Assembly: GCA_948471525.1 (NCBI GenBank)
Contig: CAOKSY010000001.1
Location: forward strand, 62,001 to 126,000
Origin: an uncultured Clostridia bacterium
GTDB taxonomy: Bacteria; Bacillota; Clostridia; Christensenellales; UBA3700
Length of the DNA: 64,000 nucleotides
Direction of reading: 5' to 3'
This document shows, in pieces, positions 15,171 to 24,477 of this stretch; the first letter of the stretch is position 1, and the number at the start of each line of letters is the position of its first letter. A program made the translations under genes and the position numbers. The notes beneath the pieces were generated by a model, which was given only the letters and a program-made list of their open reading frames with translations, made no database searches and was not told the origin of the DNA.

Positions 15171-15896
15171 TCAATGCGAATAGTAGATATAATTGTTATT
15201 CAGTCTCTTCATTCGCTCTTTCCAATCGGGACATATCGTCGACAGCAGGGAATAAAAACCTTTGTCGTGGTATCTGTATCGGAAATGGCACAGTTCGTGC
15301 AGTATCACGTAATCCAACAGCGATATGTCGGCATAGATGAGTTTGAAATTCAACGTAACGGTCTTTTCTCCTATCATACAGCTTCCCCAACGCGAAGTCA
15401 TATTTCTTATCTTAATCATGTAATTATCGGGAAAAAGATCGCGGTGTTTTTCCGCGAGAGCGTAAAATCTCTCGGAAAAAATTTTTTTCGCGCTGTCCGC
15501 GTACCATCTGTCCAAAAGCCTTTTCTTGACCGCCCTATCGTCGAGATCTTTGACAGTCATAAAGATATATCCGTCGCTTGCGCGCACGCTTTGCGTTTTG
15601 CCTGTTCCGACCAAAAGCGTATGCTCTTCGCCTCCATAAAGAAACTTTTCTCCCGTGTAATAGTCGCGTGAAATATCGACGGGCATACGCGCCGCGGCGC
15701 GAGACTTTGCGCTCTTTATCCAATCGGCGTTTTTTATTATCACTCTTTCCACTTCGCTTATAGGAGTGCGCGGCGGACATGACGCCGCAAGCGCGCCGTC
15801 TCCCTTTATCCTCAGACGTATGTTTTTCATCTTGCGCCTTGTGAGAATATATTCAAAAAGATCGTCTCCTACTTTTATGCTTCTGACTTCGTTCAT
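15171..15896 (-). CDS. YgjP-like (M48-type) metallopeptidase
   Basis: A 241-residue protein of the YgjP/DUF45 family. The N-terminal part (ILTRRKMKNIRLRIKGDG) is the usual strand-rich domain. The C-terminal part contains the zinc motif ILHELCHFRY (HExxH with the third ligand His in RYHDKGF). The substrate is unknown for most members. It converges with the HD-domain gene 25 bases away. Confidence 0.88.
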   Translation of the reverse strand: MNEVRSIKVGDDLFEYILTRRKMKNIRLRIKGDGALAASCPPRTPISEVERVIIKNADWIKSAKSRAAARMPVDISRDYYTGEKFLYGGEEHTLLVGTGKTQSVRASDGYIFMTVKDLDDRAVKKRLLDRWYADSAKKIFSERFYALAEKHRDLFPDNYMIKIRNMTSRWGSCMIGEKTVTLNFKLIYADISLLDYVILHELCHFRYRYHDKGFYSLLSTICPDWKERMKRLNNNYIYYSH

Positions 15897-15954
15897 AACG
15901 TAAATATTTTAACACAACGCGCTTTTTCTTGACAAGCACGCGCATATAAATAAA

Positions 15955-15984
15955 TTGACAGCGCGCGCAGTATTATGATATAAT
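15955..15984 (+). promoter_or_regulatory. Promoter of the alpha-mannosidase gene
   Basis: TTGACA (15955-15960), 18 bases, TATAAT (15979-15984), 58 bases before the start codon. Confidence 0.7.
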
Positions 15985-16042
15985 TAACCGAATAACCGTC
16001 GCGCAAAAACAAAACGGGAAATTTGGGAGAAGTACTATTATT

Positions 16043-19000
16043 ATGGGAAACGAAAAGAAGAAGACAAAAAAAAAGCCGTCCGACAAAAAAGTCTTGGTGC
16101 GCAAAGCGCTGAGCAAATCCGGACACATCTTCAATATTTGGAATATCAAATGCTCTATCAATAAAAAGATCGGCGATCTCAAAGCAGAGGTAATCAAAAG
16201 CGCGGAACCCATAAAATGGGACGATCTTGACAAAACGGCTTTCAAGCCTATAAAACAATGGCAGTCTTGGGGAAAGAGAAAGGAATACGCGGACAGTTTT
16301 GACTGCGCATGGTTCCATTTTACAGGTCAGGTGCCAAAGAAGGCAAAGGGCAAGAACGTCATTCTCCGTATCAAACTTCAGGGCGAAGGACTTGTATTCA
16401 ATCCCGACGGCATAGTGATCCAAGGAATTACGCAGGTACTCAGCAAAGGCGACGTCTTCCACTCTCTTATCGCAAAGCAGCGAGTAGACGTAACCGACTG
16501 CTCTACCGGAGACGAAAAGATCGATCTATACGTGGACGCGGGCTTCAACGGCAAATTCCGCATAAGACGTTGCACGGCTCATCTGCGCCGCGCGGATATT
16601 TGTATCCATGACGAAGAGATAAATCAATATTATTACGACTATATTGACTTGTTTTTTATAATGCTGATACACGACAAGACAAGTCCGAGATTTATCGAAA
16701 TAGACAAGGCTCTTAAACAGAGTTATAGAATATTCAAGAAAAAAGGCGCGACGGCGGCAAGAGAATTCCTCAAACCCGTCATCGAAAAGAAACCCGAGTA
16801 CAAAGCGACCACCTATTACTGTATAGGTCACGCTCATATCGACCTCGGTTGGCTGTGGCCTATACGCGAGACGAGACGCAAGGTCGGACGCACGTTCGCC
16901 AATCAGATCCGCAATCTAGCACTCTACGACGGATATTATTTTGCCGAATCTCAGCCGCAAATGTTCGTATGGCTCAAGGAGGATTATCCCGAACTTTTCG
17001 AAAGAGTAAAAGAATACGTAATGCAAGGCAGAATAGAACTGCAAGGCGGCATGTGGGTGGAAAGCGACTGCAACCTCTCGGGAGGAGAATCCTGGGTAAG
17101 ACAGTGTCTGTACGGTCAAAAGTACTGGAAAGACGAATTCGATTTTAAGTCCAGAATGTGCTGGCTGCCCGACGTATTCGGATTCCCCGCTACGCTTCCG
17201 CAGGTGCTAAAAAAGAGCGGAATGGATTATTTTATGACCATAAAACTTACGTCCAACGACTTCAACCGTTTCCCCTACCGTACTTTCAACTGGGTAGGTC
17301 TCGACGGCACTAAGTTGATCGCGCATATGGAACCGCTGGGCGACTACAACGCCGGCAATTCTCCTCTGGCGATAAAGAAATCCGAGGACAGATATTCGGA
17401 AAAAGAAATCTGCGACAAAGCGCTACTGATGTACGGCGACGGAGACGGCGGAGGCGGTCCGGGCGAAGGACATCTGGAGTATATGATGCGTCATCAAAAG
17501 AACATAGACGGTCTCGCGCCCTGCAAAATGTCGCCTGCCGTCAACTTCTTCGACGACATAAAGGATATGACCGACGTGATACCAACTCATACAGGAGAAC
17601 TGTACTACGAGAGACATCAGGGCTGCTATACTTCTCAGGCAAACGCAAAGAAGTGGAACAGACGTATAGAAGAACTGCTGCACAAAGTTGAATGGCTCGG
17701 CGCGGCGGCGTACCTCAAGGGAATAACCTACGACAGAGAAAAAGTCGAACAAATTTGGAAAGAAGTGCTTCTGTATCAATTCCACGATATACTCCCCGGC
17801 TCGTCCATCAAGAGGATCTACGACGAAGCTTACGAGAGATATAAGATAATGTATGCGGAACTCGAAGAGATCGAAAAGGCTATGATCGACAAACTGTCCG
17901 AACAAGAAGGCGTAAGCGCAGTCAACTGCGTGGATTTCGATCGCAAAGAACTCGTCAAAATCGGAGAAGACTGGTATAGCGCCGATCTAAAAGCTCATTC
18001 GATAGGCGCGCCCCTTCCCTTGGAGATCGATACGAGAGAATTCGCATTTACTGATAATACTATCGAAAACGCCAAGTTGCGCGTAGTCTTCGGCGCGAAC
18101 GGCGAGATCACCTCTCTATTCGACAAGATAGCGGGCAAGGAACTCGTCAAGGAATACTTCAACAAACTCGTCGTATATTCCGACCCGTTCAAATATTACA
18201 ACGCTTGGGATATAGATATCAATTATCTCAATATGGATAGATGGGAATTGAAACTTACCTCTTCCAACACCTATATCGACGGCGCTCATCTCATCAGAGA
18301 AAACTCCTATAAATACGGCAAATCGTCGCTCGTGCAGAAGATATCGCTGGCTGTAGGCGGAGATACGGTGCGTTTCGACACCGCTGTGGATTGGAATGAA
18401 AAACTTAAGATGCTCAGAGCCGACTTCCTGCCGACCGTATTCTCGGACAACGTCAAGTGCAATATCCAATTCGGCAACTATGACCGCACGACGCGCGAGG
18501 ACGACAACGTACAGTGGGCGCAATTCGAAGTATGCGCGCATAAGTTTGTCAACATAGACGGCGAAGATTACGGATTCGCGTTGCTCAACAACGGCAAATA
18601 CGGTCACCGCGCTAAGAACGGATTTTTATCGCTCGCGCTTCTCCGCGCTCCGATATTCCCCGATCCGACTTGCGACCGCGGCAATCACAACTTCAGCTAT
18701 GCTATATATCCGCATAAAGAAAAATTCGAAGACGCCGACGTAATGGCAAAGGGATATGCGTTCAACAATCCCATAGAGATTATAGACAGAAGTTTAAGTC
18801 TCGACACCATTGCCTCCTTTGATTCCGACGGCATAGTCATAGAGACCGTCAAGATCGCCGAAGACGGCGGCGGCATCGTCGTAAGAGCATACGAATGTTA
18901 CGGTCAAAACGTAAAGGCGCAGCTCGCGCTCGGTTTTGACAGCGCGGATATCTACGAATGCGATATGTTGGAAAACAAAGAAAAACTTGCCAGAAGCAAG

Positions 19001-19057
19001 ACCTTTGACTTCTCGCCTTTCGAGATCAAGACTCTCTACTGCTCTATACAGAAATAA
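16043..19057 (+). CDS. GH38 alpha-mannosidase
   Basis: A 1004-residue cytosolic enzyme (no signal peptide; a Lys-rich N terminus). The catalytic domain starts near residue 258 with the zinc motif GHAHIDLGWLWP and holds the nucleophile Asp at about 377 in WLPDVFGFPATLPQ; a long beta-rich C-terminal part follows. Residues 1-250 form the N-terminal accessory domain of the bacterial type. It removes alpha-linked mannose from imported oligosaccharides. Together with the beta-mannosidase and GH16 genes within 11 kb it suggests use of mannose-containing glycans. It has its own promoter and terminator. Confidence 0.93.
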   Translation: MGNEKKKTKKKPSDKKVLVRKALSKSGHIFNIWNIKCSINKKIGDLKAEVIKSAEPIKWDDLDKTAFKPIKQWQSWGKRKEYADSFDCAWFHFTGQVPKKAKGKNVILRIKLQGEGLVFNPDGIVIQGITQVLSKGDVFHSLIAKQRVDVTDCSTGDEKIDLYVDAGFNGKFRIRRCTAHLRRADICIHDEEINQYYYDYIDLFFIMLIHDKTSPRFIEIDKALKQSYRIFKKKGATAAREFLKPVIEKKPEYKATTYYCIGHAHIDLGWLWPIRETRRKVGRTFANQIRNLALYDGYYFAESQPQMFVWLKEDYPELFERVKEYVMQGRIELQGGMWVESDCNLSGGESWVRQCLYGQKYWKDEFDFKSRMCWLPDVFGFPATLPQVLKKSGMDYFMTIKLTSNDFNRFPYRTFNWVGLDGTKLIAHMEPLGDYNAGNSPLAIKKSEDRYSEKEICDKALLMYGDGDGGGGPGEGHLEYMMRHQKNIDGLAPCKMSPAVNFFDDIKDMTDVIPTHTGELYYERHQGCYTSQANAKKWNRRIEELLHKVEWLGAAAYLKGITYDREKVEQIWKEVLLYQFHDILPGSSIKRIYDEAYERYKIMYAELEEIEKAMIDKLSEQEGVSAVNCVDFDRKELVKIGEDWYSADLKAHSIGAPLPLEIDTREFAFTDNTIENAKLRVVFGANGEITSLFDKIAGKELVKEYFNKLVVYSDPFKYYNAWDIDINYLNMDRWELKLTSSNTYIDGAHLIRENSYKYGKSSLVQKISLAVGGDTVRFDTAVDWNEKLKMLRADFLPTVFSDNVKCNIQFGNYDRTTREDDNVQWAQFEVCAHKFVNIDGEDYGFALLNNGKYGHRAKNGFLSLALLRAPIFPDPTCDRGNHNFSYAIYPHKEKFEDADVMAKGYAFNNPIEIIDRSLSLDTIASFDSDGIVIETVKIAEDGGGIVVRAYECYGQNVKAQLALGFDSADIYECDMLENKEKLARSKTFDFSPFEIKTLYCSIQK

Positions 19058-19076
19058 TACGATAACTTATTATAAG

Positions 19077-19108
19077 CGTCCGCGGGTAGCTGTCCGCGGA
19101 CGTTTTTT
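19077..19108 (+). terminator. Terminator after the alpha-mannosidase gene
   Basis: CGTCCGCGG and CCGCGGACG pair around a short loop and are followed by six T. Confidence 0.9.
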
Positions 19109-19159
19109 AGTCCGTTGAAAAATATTTTTGATAAAGTCGAAATTTGACGCCGCAAACGC

Positions 19160-19188
19160 TTTACAACTTTATCGAAATAAAGTATAAT
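19160..19188 (+). promoter_or_regulatory. Promoter of the amino-acid transporter operon
   Basis: TTTACA (19160-19165), 17 bases, TATAAT (19183-19188), 50 bases before the binding-protein start. Confidence 0.75.
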
Positions 19189-19238
19189 GGCGATACCGAA
19201 AAAACTTTGCCTGGAAAAAGGCAAACAAGGAGTATAAA

Positions 19239-20075
19239 ATGAAAAAGAAAATAATAGTGGCGGTTCTGCTCTGCTTGACGGTACTCGGAAGCGTCTTTGC
19301 TTTCGCAGGATGCGCGACCAAAGAACTCGTAGGTTTTGATATCGAACTTGCAAAACTTGTCGCAGAGGAATTGAATATAACTGTGAGATTCCAGGAAATA
19401 GAGTGGACTAACAAAGAGATGGAACTCCAAAGCAAGAATATCGATCTTGTATGGAACGGCTTGACCATAGATGAAGAAAGATTGCAGAAAATGCAAATCA
19501 GCATACCTTATATGAACAACAATCAGGTTGCCGTGATCCGAAAAACTGACAAGGATAAGTACACCAACTCTATCGACAGCATCAAAGATGCCAACTTTGC
19601 ATTTGAGGGCGGAAGCGCGGGAGAAAGCGTAGCGAAAAAATATGCTTTTGCCAAAACCAACGATCTCCTAAAACAGATAGACGCGGTCACCGAAGTCAAG
19701 ATGGGTACGTCGGATATTGCGTTGGTGGATTCGGTCCTTGCCAATTACTATTGCAATTCCGATACCGCATTCAAAAATTTGATGGTAATACCCGATTTTA
19801 TCCTCAATGAAGAACAGTACGGCATCGCGGCGCGCAAAGGCGACGTAGGTACTATCGATAAGATCAATGCGATGCTGTCAGAATTGCAGGCGAACGGAAA
19901 ATTCAAACAGCTTGCGGAAAAATACGGACTTGCCAGCGAAATTTGCGACGTAACTTACGAAAGCAAGTGGGACAGCCTCACCGACGATGAGAAAGCTGGA
20001 TGGAAATATATTCAAGATAAAGGCGAAATCGTGATAGGTTACACGATATATGCGCCGATAGCTTTTAAGGGTTGA
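19239..20075 (+). CDS. Amino-acid ABC transporter binding lipoprotein, apparently circularly permuted
   Basis: A 278-residue lipoprotein: signal peptide at residues 1-24 and lipid-anchored Cys25 (FAGC). The mature protein begins at once with ELVGFDIELAK, which in this family follows a first strand of the form DKG-LVIG-T-YAP-. That strand is missing at the N terminus and instead ends the protein: WKYIQDKGEIVIGY...AFKG, residues 255-278, then stop. Joining the ends restores the normal order. The rest (IDLVWNGLTID, FEGGSAGES, EEQYGIAARKGD, LAEKYGL) is intact and in the usual order. It delivers a polar amino acid to the permease encoded one base downstream. Natural permutation, or loss of parts of a double binding domain, are both possible. 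Confidence 0.85.
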   Translation: MKKKIIVAVLLCLTVLGSVFAFAGCATKELVGFDIELAKLVAEELNITVRFQEIEWTNKEMELQSKNIDLVWNGLTIDEERLQKMQISIPYMNNNQVAVIRKTDKDKYTNSIDSIKDANFAFEGGSAGESVAKKYAFAKTNDLLKQIDAVTEVKMGTSDIALVDSVLANYYCNSDTAFKNLMVIPDFILNEEQYGIAARKGDVGTIDKINAMLSELQANGKFKQLAEKYGLASEICDVTYESKWDSLTDDEKAGWKYIQDKGEIVIGYTIYAPIAFKG

Positions 20076-20076
20076 T

Positions 20077-20724
20077 ATGTCATTTTGGGATGTAACGTTA
20101 GAACTGCTTAACGCGTCGAAGTACACTCTGGGACTGTTCTTCTTGACGCTGATTATCGCCATACCTTTAGGTACGGTAATTTGCGCTTGCGCGACTTCCA
20201 AATTCAAACCGCTCAAGTCCGTGACGGGAATCTTTATCTGGATAATAAGAGGCACTCCCCTTATGCTGCAGATAGTAGTGGTATTCTACGCTCCCGGACT
20301 TGTCTTCGGCACTCCGTTTAAGGAAAGATTTTTGGCGGCGCTGATAGCCTTTGCGATAAACTACGCAGTCTATTTTGCGGAAATCTACCGCGGAGGAATA
20401 GCGGCTATGCCTCAGGGGCAGTACGAAGCGGGAAAAGTCCTCGGCATGAATCGCTCGCAGGTCAATATGCTGGTAATTCTTCCTCAAGTGTCCAAAAGGA
20501 TCACTCCCGCGATGAGCAACGAAGTCATTACTCTTGTCAAGGACACTTCGCTAGCCAATATAATTGCCATAGGTGAAATCATACACACCGCTAAGAATAT
20601 AGTTGCGACCGAGGTCATTCTTTGGCCGCTCTTCTATACGGGAGTATTTTATCTGGTGATGATAGGCGTGCTTACGCTCTTCTTCAAATGGCTGGAGAAG
20701 AAGATGAACTATTATAAGGCGTGA
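20077..20724 (+). CDS. Amino-acid ABC transporter permease
   Basis: A 215-residue HisM/GlnP-type permease with about five membrane helices. The coupling motif is visible as EAGKVLGMNRSQVNMLVILPQ (EAA loop), after AFAINYAVYFAEIYRGGI. It starts one base after the binding-protein stop (tga t atg), so translation is probably coupled. It forms the membrane channel with the ATPase that follows. Confidence 0.93.
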   Translation: MSFWDVTLELLNASKYTLGLFFLTLIIAIPLGTVICACATSKFKPLKSVTGIFIWIIRGTPLMLQIVVVFYAPGLVFGTPFKERFLAALIAFAINYAVYFAEIYRGGIAAMPQGQYEAGKVLGMNRSQVNMLVILPQVSKRITPAMSNEVITLVKDTSLANIIAIGEIIHTAKNIVATEVILWPLFYTGVFYLVMIGVLTLFFKWLEKKMNYYKA

Positions 20725-20732
20725 GGTGGGAT

Positions 20733-21689
20733 ATGGCATTTTACAGCGTAAACAACGTACATAAGAGTTTCGGCGACAACAAAGTGCTCAAAGGCATAGA
20801 TTTCGATCTCGAAGAAGGACAGGTACTTGCGATCATAGGCTCGTCTGGCAGCGGCAAGACAACTCTTCTGAGATGTCTCAATTTCTTGGAGATCCCCGAT
20901 AAAGCGGAAATAAGTCTTAACGGAGAAAATATATTCTCCGTAGACGTTGCGCAAACCGCGGATCGCACAGAAGAAAAGCAAAGCGGCCCGATTGCTCCAC
21001 TGTCTAATTCGCAGGAAAACAGCGTTGATATTATAGGCGCGGACAACGGCAAAAAGAAAAGATCCGAGATAACAAAAGAGCGCAAACAACGCAGACGGCA
21101 AATCGCGGCGGCAAGACTGAAATTCGGAATGGTATTTCAATCCTTCAATCTCTTCCCGCACTACAGCGTGCTCAAAAATCTGACGTTGGCCGCGCGTATC
21201 AAATATAAAAGAACGCAAAAAGAACGCAATGAAAAAATACCTTTCGCTCAAAAGCGTCAGGATAAAAAAGCCGCTTACGCCCAAATCGACGTGAAGGCGA
21301 AAGAGCTGCTTGAGAGAGTGGGACTTGGCGAAAAAGCCGCGGCTTACCCTTGCGAACTCTCGGGCGGTCAGCAACAAAGAGTGGCTATCGCGCGAGCGCT
21401 TATGCTCCAACCGGAGATACTCTGTTTTGACGAACCGACCAGCGCGCTCGATCCCGAATTGACGCGAGAAGTGCTCAAAGTGATCAAGGATCTAAAAAAC
21501 GATCGCCACACGATGATCGTAGTCACTCACGAAATGGAATTCGCCAGAAAAGTCGCGGACAAAGTGATATTTATGGCGGAAGGTGTGATAGAAGAACAAG
21601 GAACTCCCGAAGAAGTATTCGGCGATCCAAAGAGCGAAAAGACCAAAGTCTTTTTGCACGAATCCGAGAAGAGCGACGGAGAGGATTGA
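20733..21689 (+). CDS. Amino-acid ABC transporter ATPase with extra charged insertions
   Basis: A 318-residue ATPase of the GlnQ/HisP type; the start at 20733 follows a gaggtggga site. Walker A is GSSGSGKTT, the Q-loop FGMVFQSFNLFPH, the signature LSGGQQQRVAIARAL, Walker B ILCFDEPTSALD, and the switch His is in VTHEMEF. The usual length is about 240-250 residues. The extra length comes from a hydrophilic insertion of about 50 residues before the Q-loop (near 65-125) and a basic one of about 30 after it (near 150-185). Core motifs are all intact, so it should be active. Confidence 0.93.
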   Translation: MAFYSVNNVHKSFGDNKVLKGIDFDLEEGQVLAIIGSSGSGKTTLLRCLNFLEIPDKAEISLNGENIFSVDVAQTADRTEEKQSGPIAPLSNSQENSVDIIGADNGKKKRSEITKERKQRRRQIAAARLKFGMVFQSFNLFPHYSVLKNLTLAARIKYKRTQKERNEKIPFAQKRQDKKAAYAQIDVKAKELLERVGLGEKAAAYPCELSGGQQQRVAIARALMLQPEILCFDEPTSALDPELTREVLKVIKDLKNDRHTMIVVTHEMEFARKVADKVIFMAEGVIEEQGTPEEVFGDPKSEKTKVFLHESEKSDGED

Positions 21690-21690
21690 T

Positions 21691-21966
21691 ATGAATTGCG
21701 ACAACAACGATAAATTTATAAGACAACTTTACAAGACGATCACCGCCATCGAAAACGAAGAGGACTGCAAACTGTTTTTCGACGATCTATGCACCAACAA
21801 AGAGATCGAACAGATGGCGCAGAGACTGCAGGCAGCAAAACTGCTCAAGCAAGGCTTGACATACAACCAAGTCATCGAGCAGACAGACATCTCCTCCGCT
21901 ACGCTGTCGAGAGTATCTCGAGCGTTGCAATACGGCGAAGGATACAAAAAATTTACCGATCGATAA
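21691..21966 (+). CDS. YerC/TrpR-like regulator
   Basis: A 91-residue protein of the TrpR-like YerC/YecD family. The helix-turn-helix is visible in GLTYNQVIEQTDISSATLSRV, following the typical MAQRLQAAKLL segment. It starts one base after the transporter ATPase stop (tga t atg), so it is the last gene of the operon and could regulate it in response to an amino acid (inference). An operon terminator follows its stop. Confidence 0.87.
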   Translation: MNCDNNDKFIRQLYKTITAIENEEDCKLFFDDLCTNKEIEQMAQRLQAAKLLKQGLTYNQVIEQTDISSATLSRVSRALQYGEGYKKFTDR

Positions 21967-21971
21967 AGACA

Positions 21972-22003
21972 AAAACGGGGAAGGCAAAACTTCCCCGTTT
22001 TAT
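21972..22003 (+). terminator. Terminator after the transporter operon
   Basis: AAAACGGGGAAG and CTTCCCCGTTTT pair around a short loop; the T and A runs on both sides also serve the converging GH16 gene. Confidence 0.9.
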
Positions 22004-22017
22004 ATTATTGAACGCTT

Positions 22018-22950
22018 TTATTTAAATTGATAAACTCTTACGTAATCTATCGCAAAGTCATAATTTTTATTCTTATCGTTGAGAGACGGATCTCCGCACC
22101 AGCCCACGGTATTGTCGTCGGCGTCGGGCGACACGACCTCGAAGGATAGAAGCATATATTCGGCGACCTGCGATACGATATTGTGTCCTATCTTTTTGCC
22201 CTCTTTCCTGTATCCGTCCGAAGTTATCTTCCAAGTCATCTTTCCGTCTACGAAGAATTTGTAATACTCTTCCGTCCACTCCAGTGCATACGTGTGGTAT
22301 TCGTTGTAAAGATTATTGACCTTTATCCCAGTTTTGTCTACAGATTTGAGATAATCGCGATAACCGTCGTAATGCACCGCGTGATTGACGACTTCGCTGT
22401 TTCTAAGATAAGAAAACGGACTTTCGAAAATATCTATCTCCGCGCCGTCGACGCCTGTATTTATATGATCCGGCGACTCCTGATCGCTGTGCTCTGCGTC
22501 GAAGTGATCGTACGGCATCATCCAGAAAGCGCTCCAGCCCCCGTAGAAAAACGGAGTCTTGCATCTCATCTCGAAATATCCGTATTTCTGCTCGAAAAGA
22601 TTGTCTTTCTCGCCAGGCTCGCCGCACGTCATTACGGCGCCGCTGTACCAGCCCGCGCCGTTCTCTCCGTCCTCTCTCCAATCGGTGCGCAGTACGAGAT
22701 TTCCGTCTTCTACGAATACCCCGTCTCGCGCCCAAAATCCGCCTTTTCTAGGCGAGGACTCTTTGCCTTCATCTAAGGCGAATCCGTAATTCCATTTGCT
22801 CCGATCAAGGGAATTCCCGTCGAAATTATCTTCAAACGCAAGTTCCATAGCCGTTAAATCTGGCGGCATATCGTTGCCCGCGCAAGACACGGCGGAAAAA
22901 CAAACGACGAATAATAACGCAAATATTATCAATACCGATATTTTTTTCAT
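22018..22950 (-). CDS. GH16 family glucanase-like lipoprotein
   Basis: A 310-residue secreted lipoprotein: signal peptide, then Cys in FSAVSCAG. A GH16 beta-sandwich follows (LAFEDNFDGNSLDRSKWNY at the start, WSAFWMMP, and the catalytic GAEIDIFES with the ExDxxE residues). The family cleaves beta-1,3/1,4-glucans and some galactans; the exact substrate cannot be told. Two upstream ATGs are in frame; the one at 22950 gives the cleanest signal peptide. Its start region overlaps the stop of the metallophosphoesterase gene, so both are in one operon. Confidence 0.88.
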   Translation of the reverse strand: MKKISVLIIFALLFVVCFSAVSCAGNDMPPDLTAMELAFEDNFDGNSLDRSKWNYGFALDEGKESSPRKGGFWARDGVFVEDGNLVLRTDWREDGENGAGWYSGAVMTCGEPGEKDNLFEQKYGYFEMRCKTPFFYGGWSAFWMMPYDHFDAEHSDQESPDHINTGVDGAEIDIFESPFSYLRNSEVVNHAVHYDGYRDYLKSVDKTGIKVNNLYNEYHTYALEWTEEYYKFFVDGKMTWKITSDGYRKEGKKIGHNIVSQVAEYMLLSFEVVSPDADDNTVGWCGDPSLNDKNKNYDFAIDYVRVYQFK

Positions 22951-22955
22951 ATACA

Positions 22956-24068
22956 TCACCACCAAGCGTATTCGTCATATACAAAGGACGGCTCTATTAC
23001 GCTTACTTTGTATCTTGACGCTAAAGAATCGGCGTTGACGTTGATATCGATGACAGTCGCTCCTAAAGGCGCTCGGCGCTGCCATGCGTTGACTCCCGAT
23101 ACTCTTCCGTACGAGAAATATACGTCCTCGTATTTAATGAGCCAGTTGAAATCGTGATCGTGTCCTACAGTGACAAAATCCGTACTGCCGAGTTCCTTCA
23201 TCTTCTGATAAAATCCGGAGTTTTTGTCGGGAGCATAGCATTGCCCCTCGGTATTGATTGCGGGAAAATCGCCGACGTGCTTATTGTTGAGCCACGCGTC
23301 GGTAAACTCGTAGAGCGGCACGTGCATAAAGAGAGAAGATCTCACGGATTTGCCTGCGCGCTCTTCAAGAGCCTTGATCTCTCTTTCATACCATACGGTT
23401 TGATTTTCGGTAAGACCTCGATAGGTGGACATTTTCTCGCCGTTTTCGTCGAAGTTTCTCGCCTGAGAATCCATATTGACGAGACCATATACCACGTTGC
23501 CGTCGCCGTCGACTACGTCTTCCACGTAATTGCCCACGCCGTCGGTATCGCCCTTCTGCATAAGCAAATATTTGTATCCTTTGAGCAAGTCGTACAATTC
23601 CTCTTTACCCTGATTTTGGTTGTGCTCCTTGACCTCTTTGCCGGTAGCCTGCGACCATTCTCCGTCATGATTGCCAAACGTGTACATCCAATACACCTCG
23701 GCTTCTTCAAAGACTTCCGCCAATTCTATCAAGGCCTTGTCTCTCATTCTGAACGGATTGAGACTTCCCACTGCGTCGCCCGTCACGGCAACGACGTCGG
23801 CTCTCGAATATTTGACGGCTTGTTTGACCCATTTTATAGTCTGTTTGTCCTGTTTCGACCAAGGTATGGCTGTCAAATGTAAATCGGTGAGCTGCAATAC
23901 TCTGAGTACTCCGTTCTCCTGCAGTTCGATAGCGTTTGCCTTCTCGACCTCTCCTTTTTTATAGGGAAATACCGCATACGATATCAGTATGCTCGCCACT
24001 ATTATAAAGGCTATGCACGCTATTGCTACTACCGATATTATAGCGATCTTCTTCTTTGACGCTTTCAT
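22956..24068 (-). CDS. Membrane-anchored metallophosphoesterase
   Basis: A 370-residue protein; the start at 24068 has aaggagga just upstream. One N-terminal membrane helix (residues 8-32) is followed by a calcineurin-type phosphoesterase: LTDLHLTA, VAVTGDAVGS, FGNHDGEW, MHVPLYE and VGHDHDF carry the metal ligands. The catalytic domain is on the outside of the membrane. Related to the DHH/ISN1-independent purple-acid-phosphatase-like enzymes of Bacillota; the substrate is unknown. It is co-transcribed with the GH16 gene. Confidence 0.85.
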   Translation of the reverse strand: MKASKKKIAIISVVAIACIAFIIVASILISYAVFPYKKGEVEKANAIELQENGVLRVLQLTDLHLTAIPWSKQDKQTIKWVKQAVKYSRADVVAVTGDAVGSLNPFRMRDKALIELAEVFEEAEVYWMYTFGNHDGEWSQATGKEVKEHNQNQGKEELYDLLKGYKYLLMQKGDTDGVGNYVEDVVDGDGNVVYGLVNMDSQARNFDENGEKMSTYRGLTENQTVWYEREIKALEERAGKSVRSSLFMHVPLYEFTDAWLNNKHVGDFPAINTEGQCYAPDKNSGFYQKMKELGSTDFVTVGHDHDFNWLIKYEDVYFSYGRVSGVNAWQRRAPLGATVIDINVNADSLASRYKVSVIEPSFVYDEYAWW

Positions 24069-24421
24069 ATTTCTCCTCCTTAAAGCGTAATAAACGTATA
24101 CAGCATAGCATAGCGCAGAATTTATTTCAAGAGGCAATTTTTTCGGATATAAGTCAAAATTTGCGTTTTGACTTTTAAAGCTCATATATGTTATCTTGTA
24201 ATTGAACAATATCTTTTTGCGACAAACGAAGGTATTATGAAAACTTAATTTTACCGATAGAAAGATATCTGCCTCGGACAGCGTATTATCCGTAAGCGAG
24301 TTCTTCTCGATCAATCCCGACGCTTCGACCGAAGCTGAAAAATCGATGTCTTTTCTAAAAAGCCGATACTGTCAGCGGGCTTTATCGCAATACTTCAAAA
24401 TAATAACTTTAAAAACGAATA
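24069..24421. other. Intergenic region without recognised gene
   Basis: About 350 bases between divergent genes. A short open stretch near 24255-24415 reads as a helical fragment on the plus strand but has no start or ribosome site, so it may be a gene remnant. Nothing else was seen. Confidence 0.35.
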
Positions 24422-24450
24422 TTGACTTGATCGCAACAGTATGATAAAAT
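24422..24450 (+). promoter_or_regulatory. Promoter of the beta-mannosidase gene
   Basis: TTGACT (24422-24427), 17 bases, TAAAAT (24445-24450), 27 bases before the start codon. Confidence 0.7.
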
Positions 24451-24477
24451 AATTTAAATAACCAAAGAGGTGGCAAT

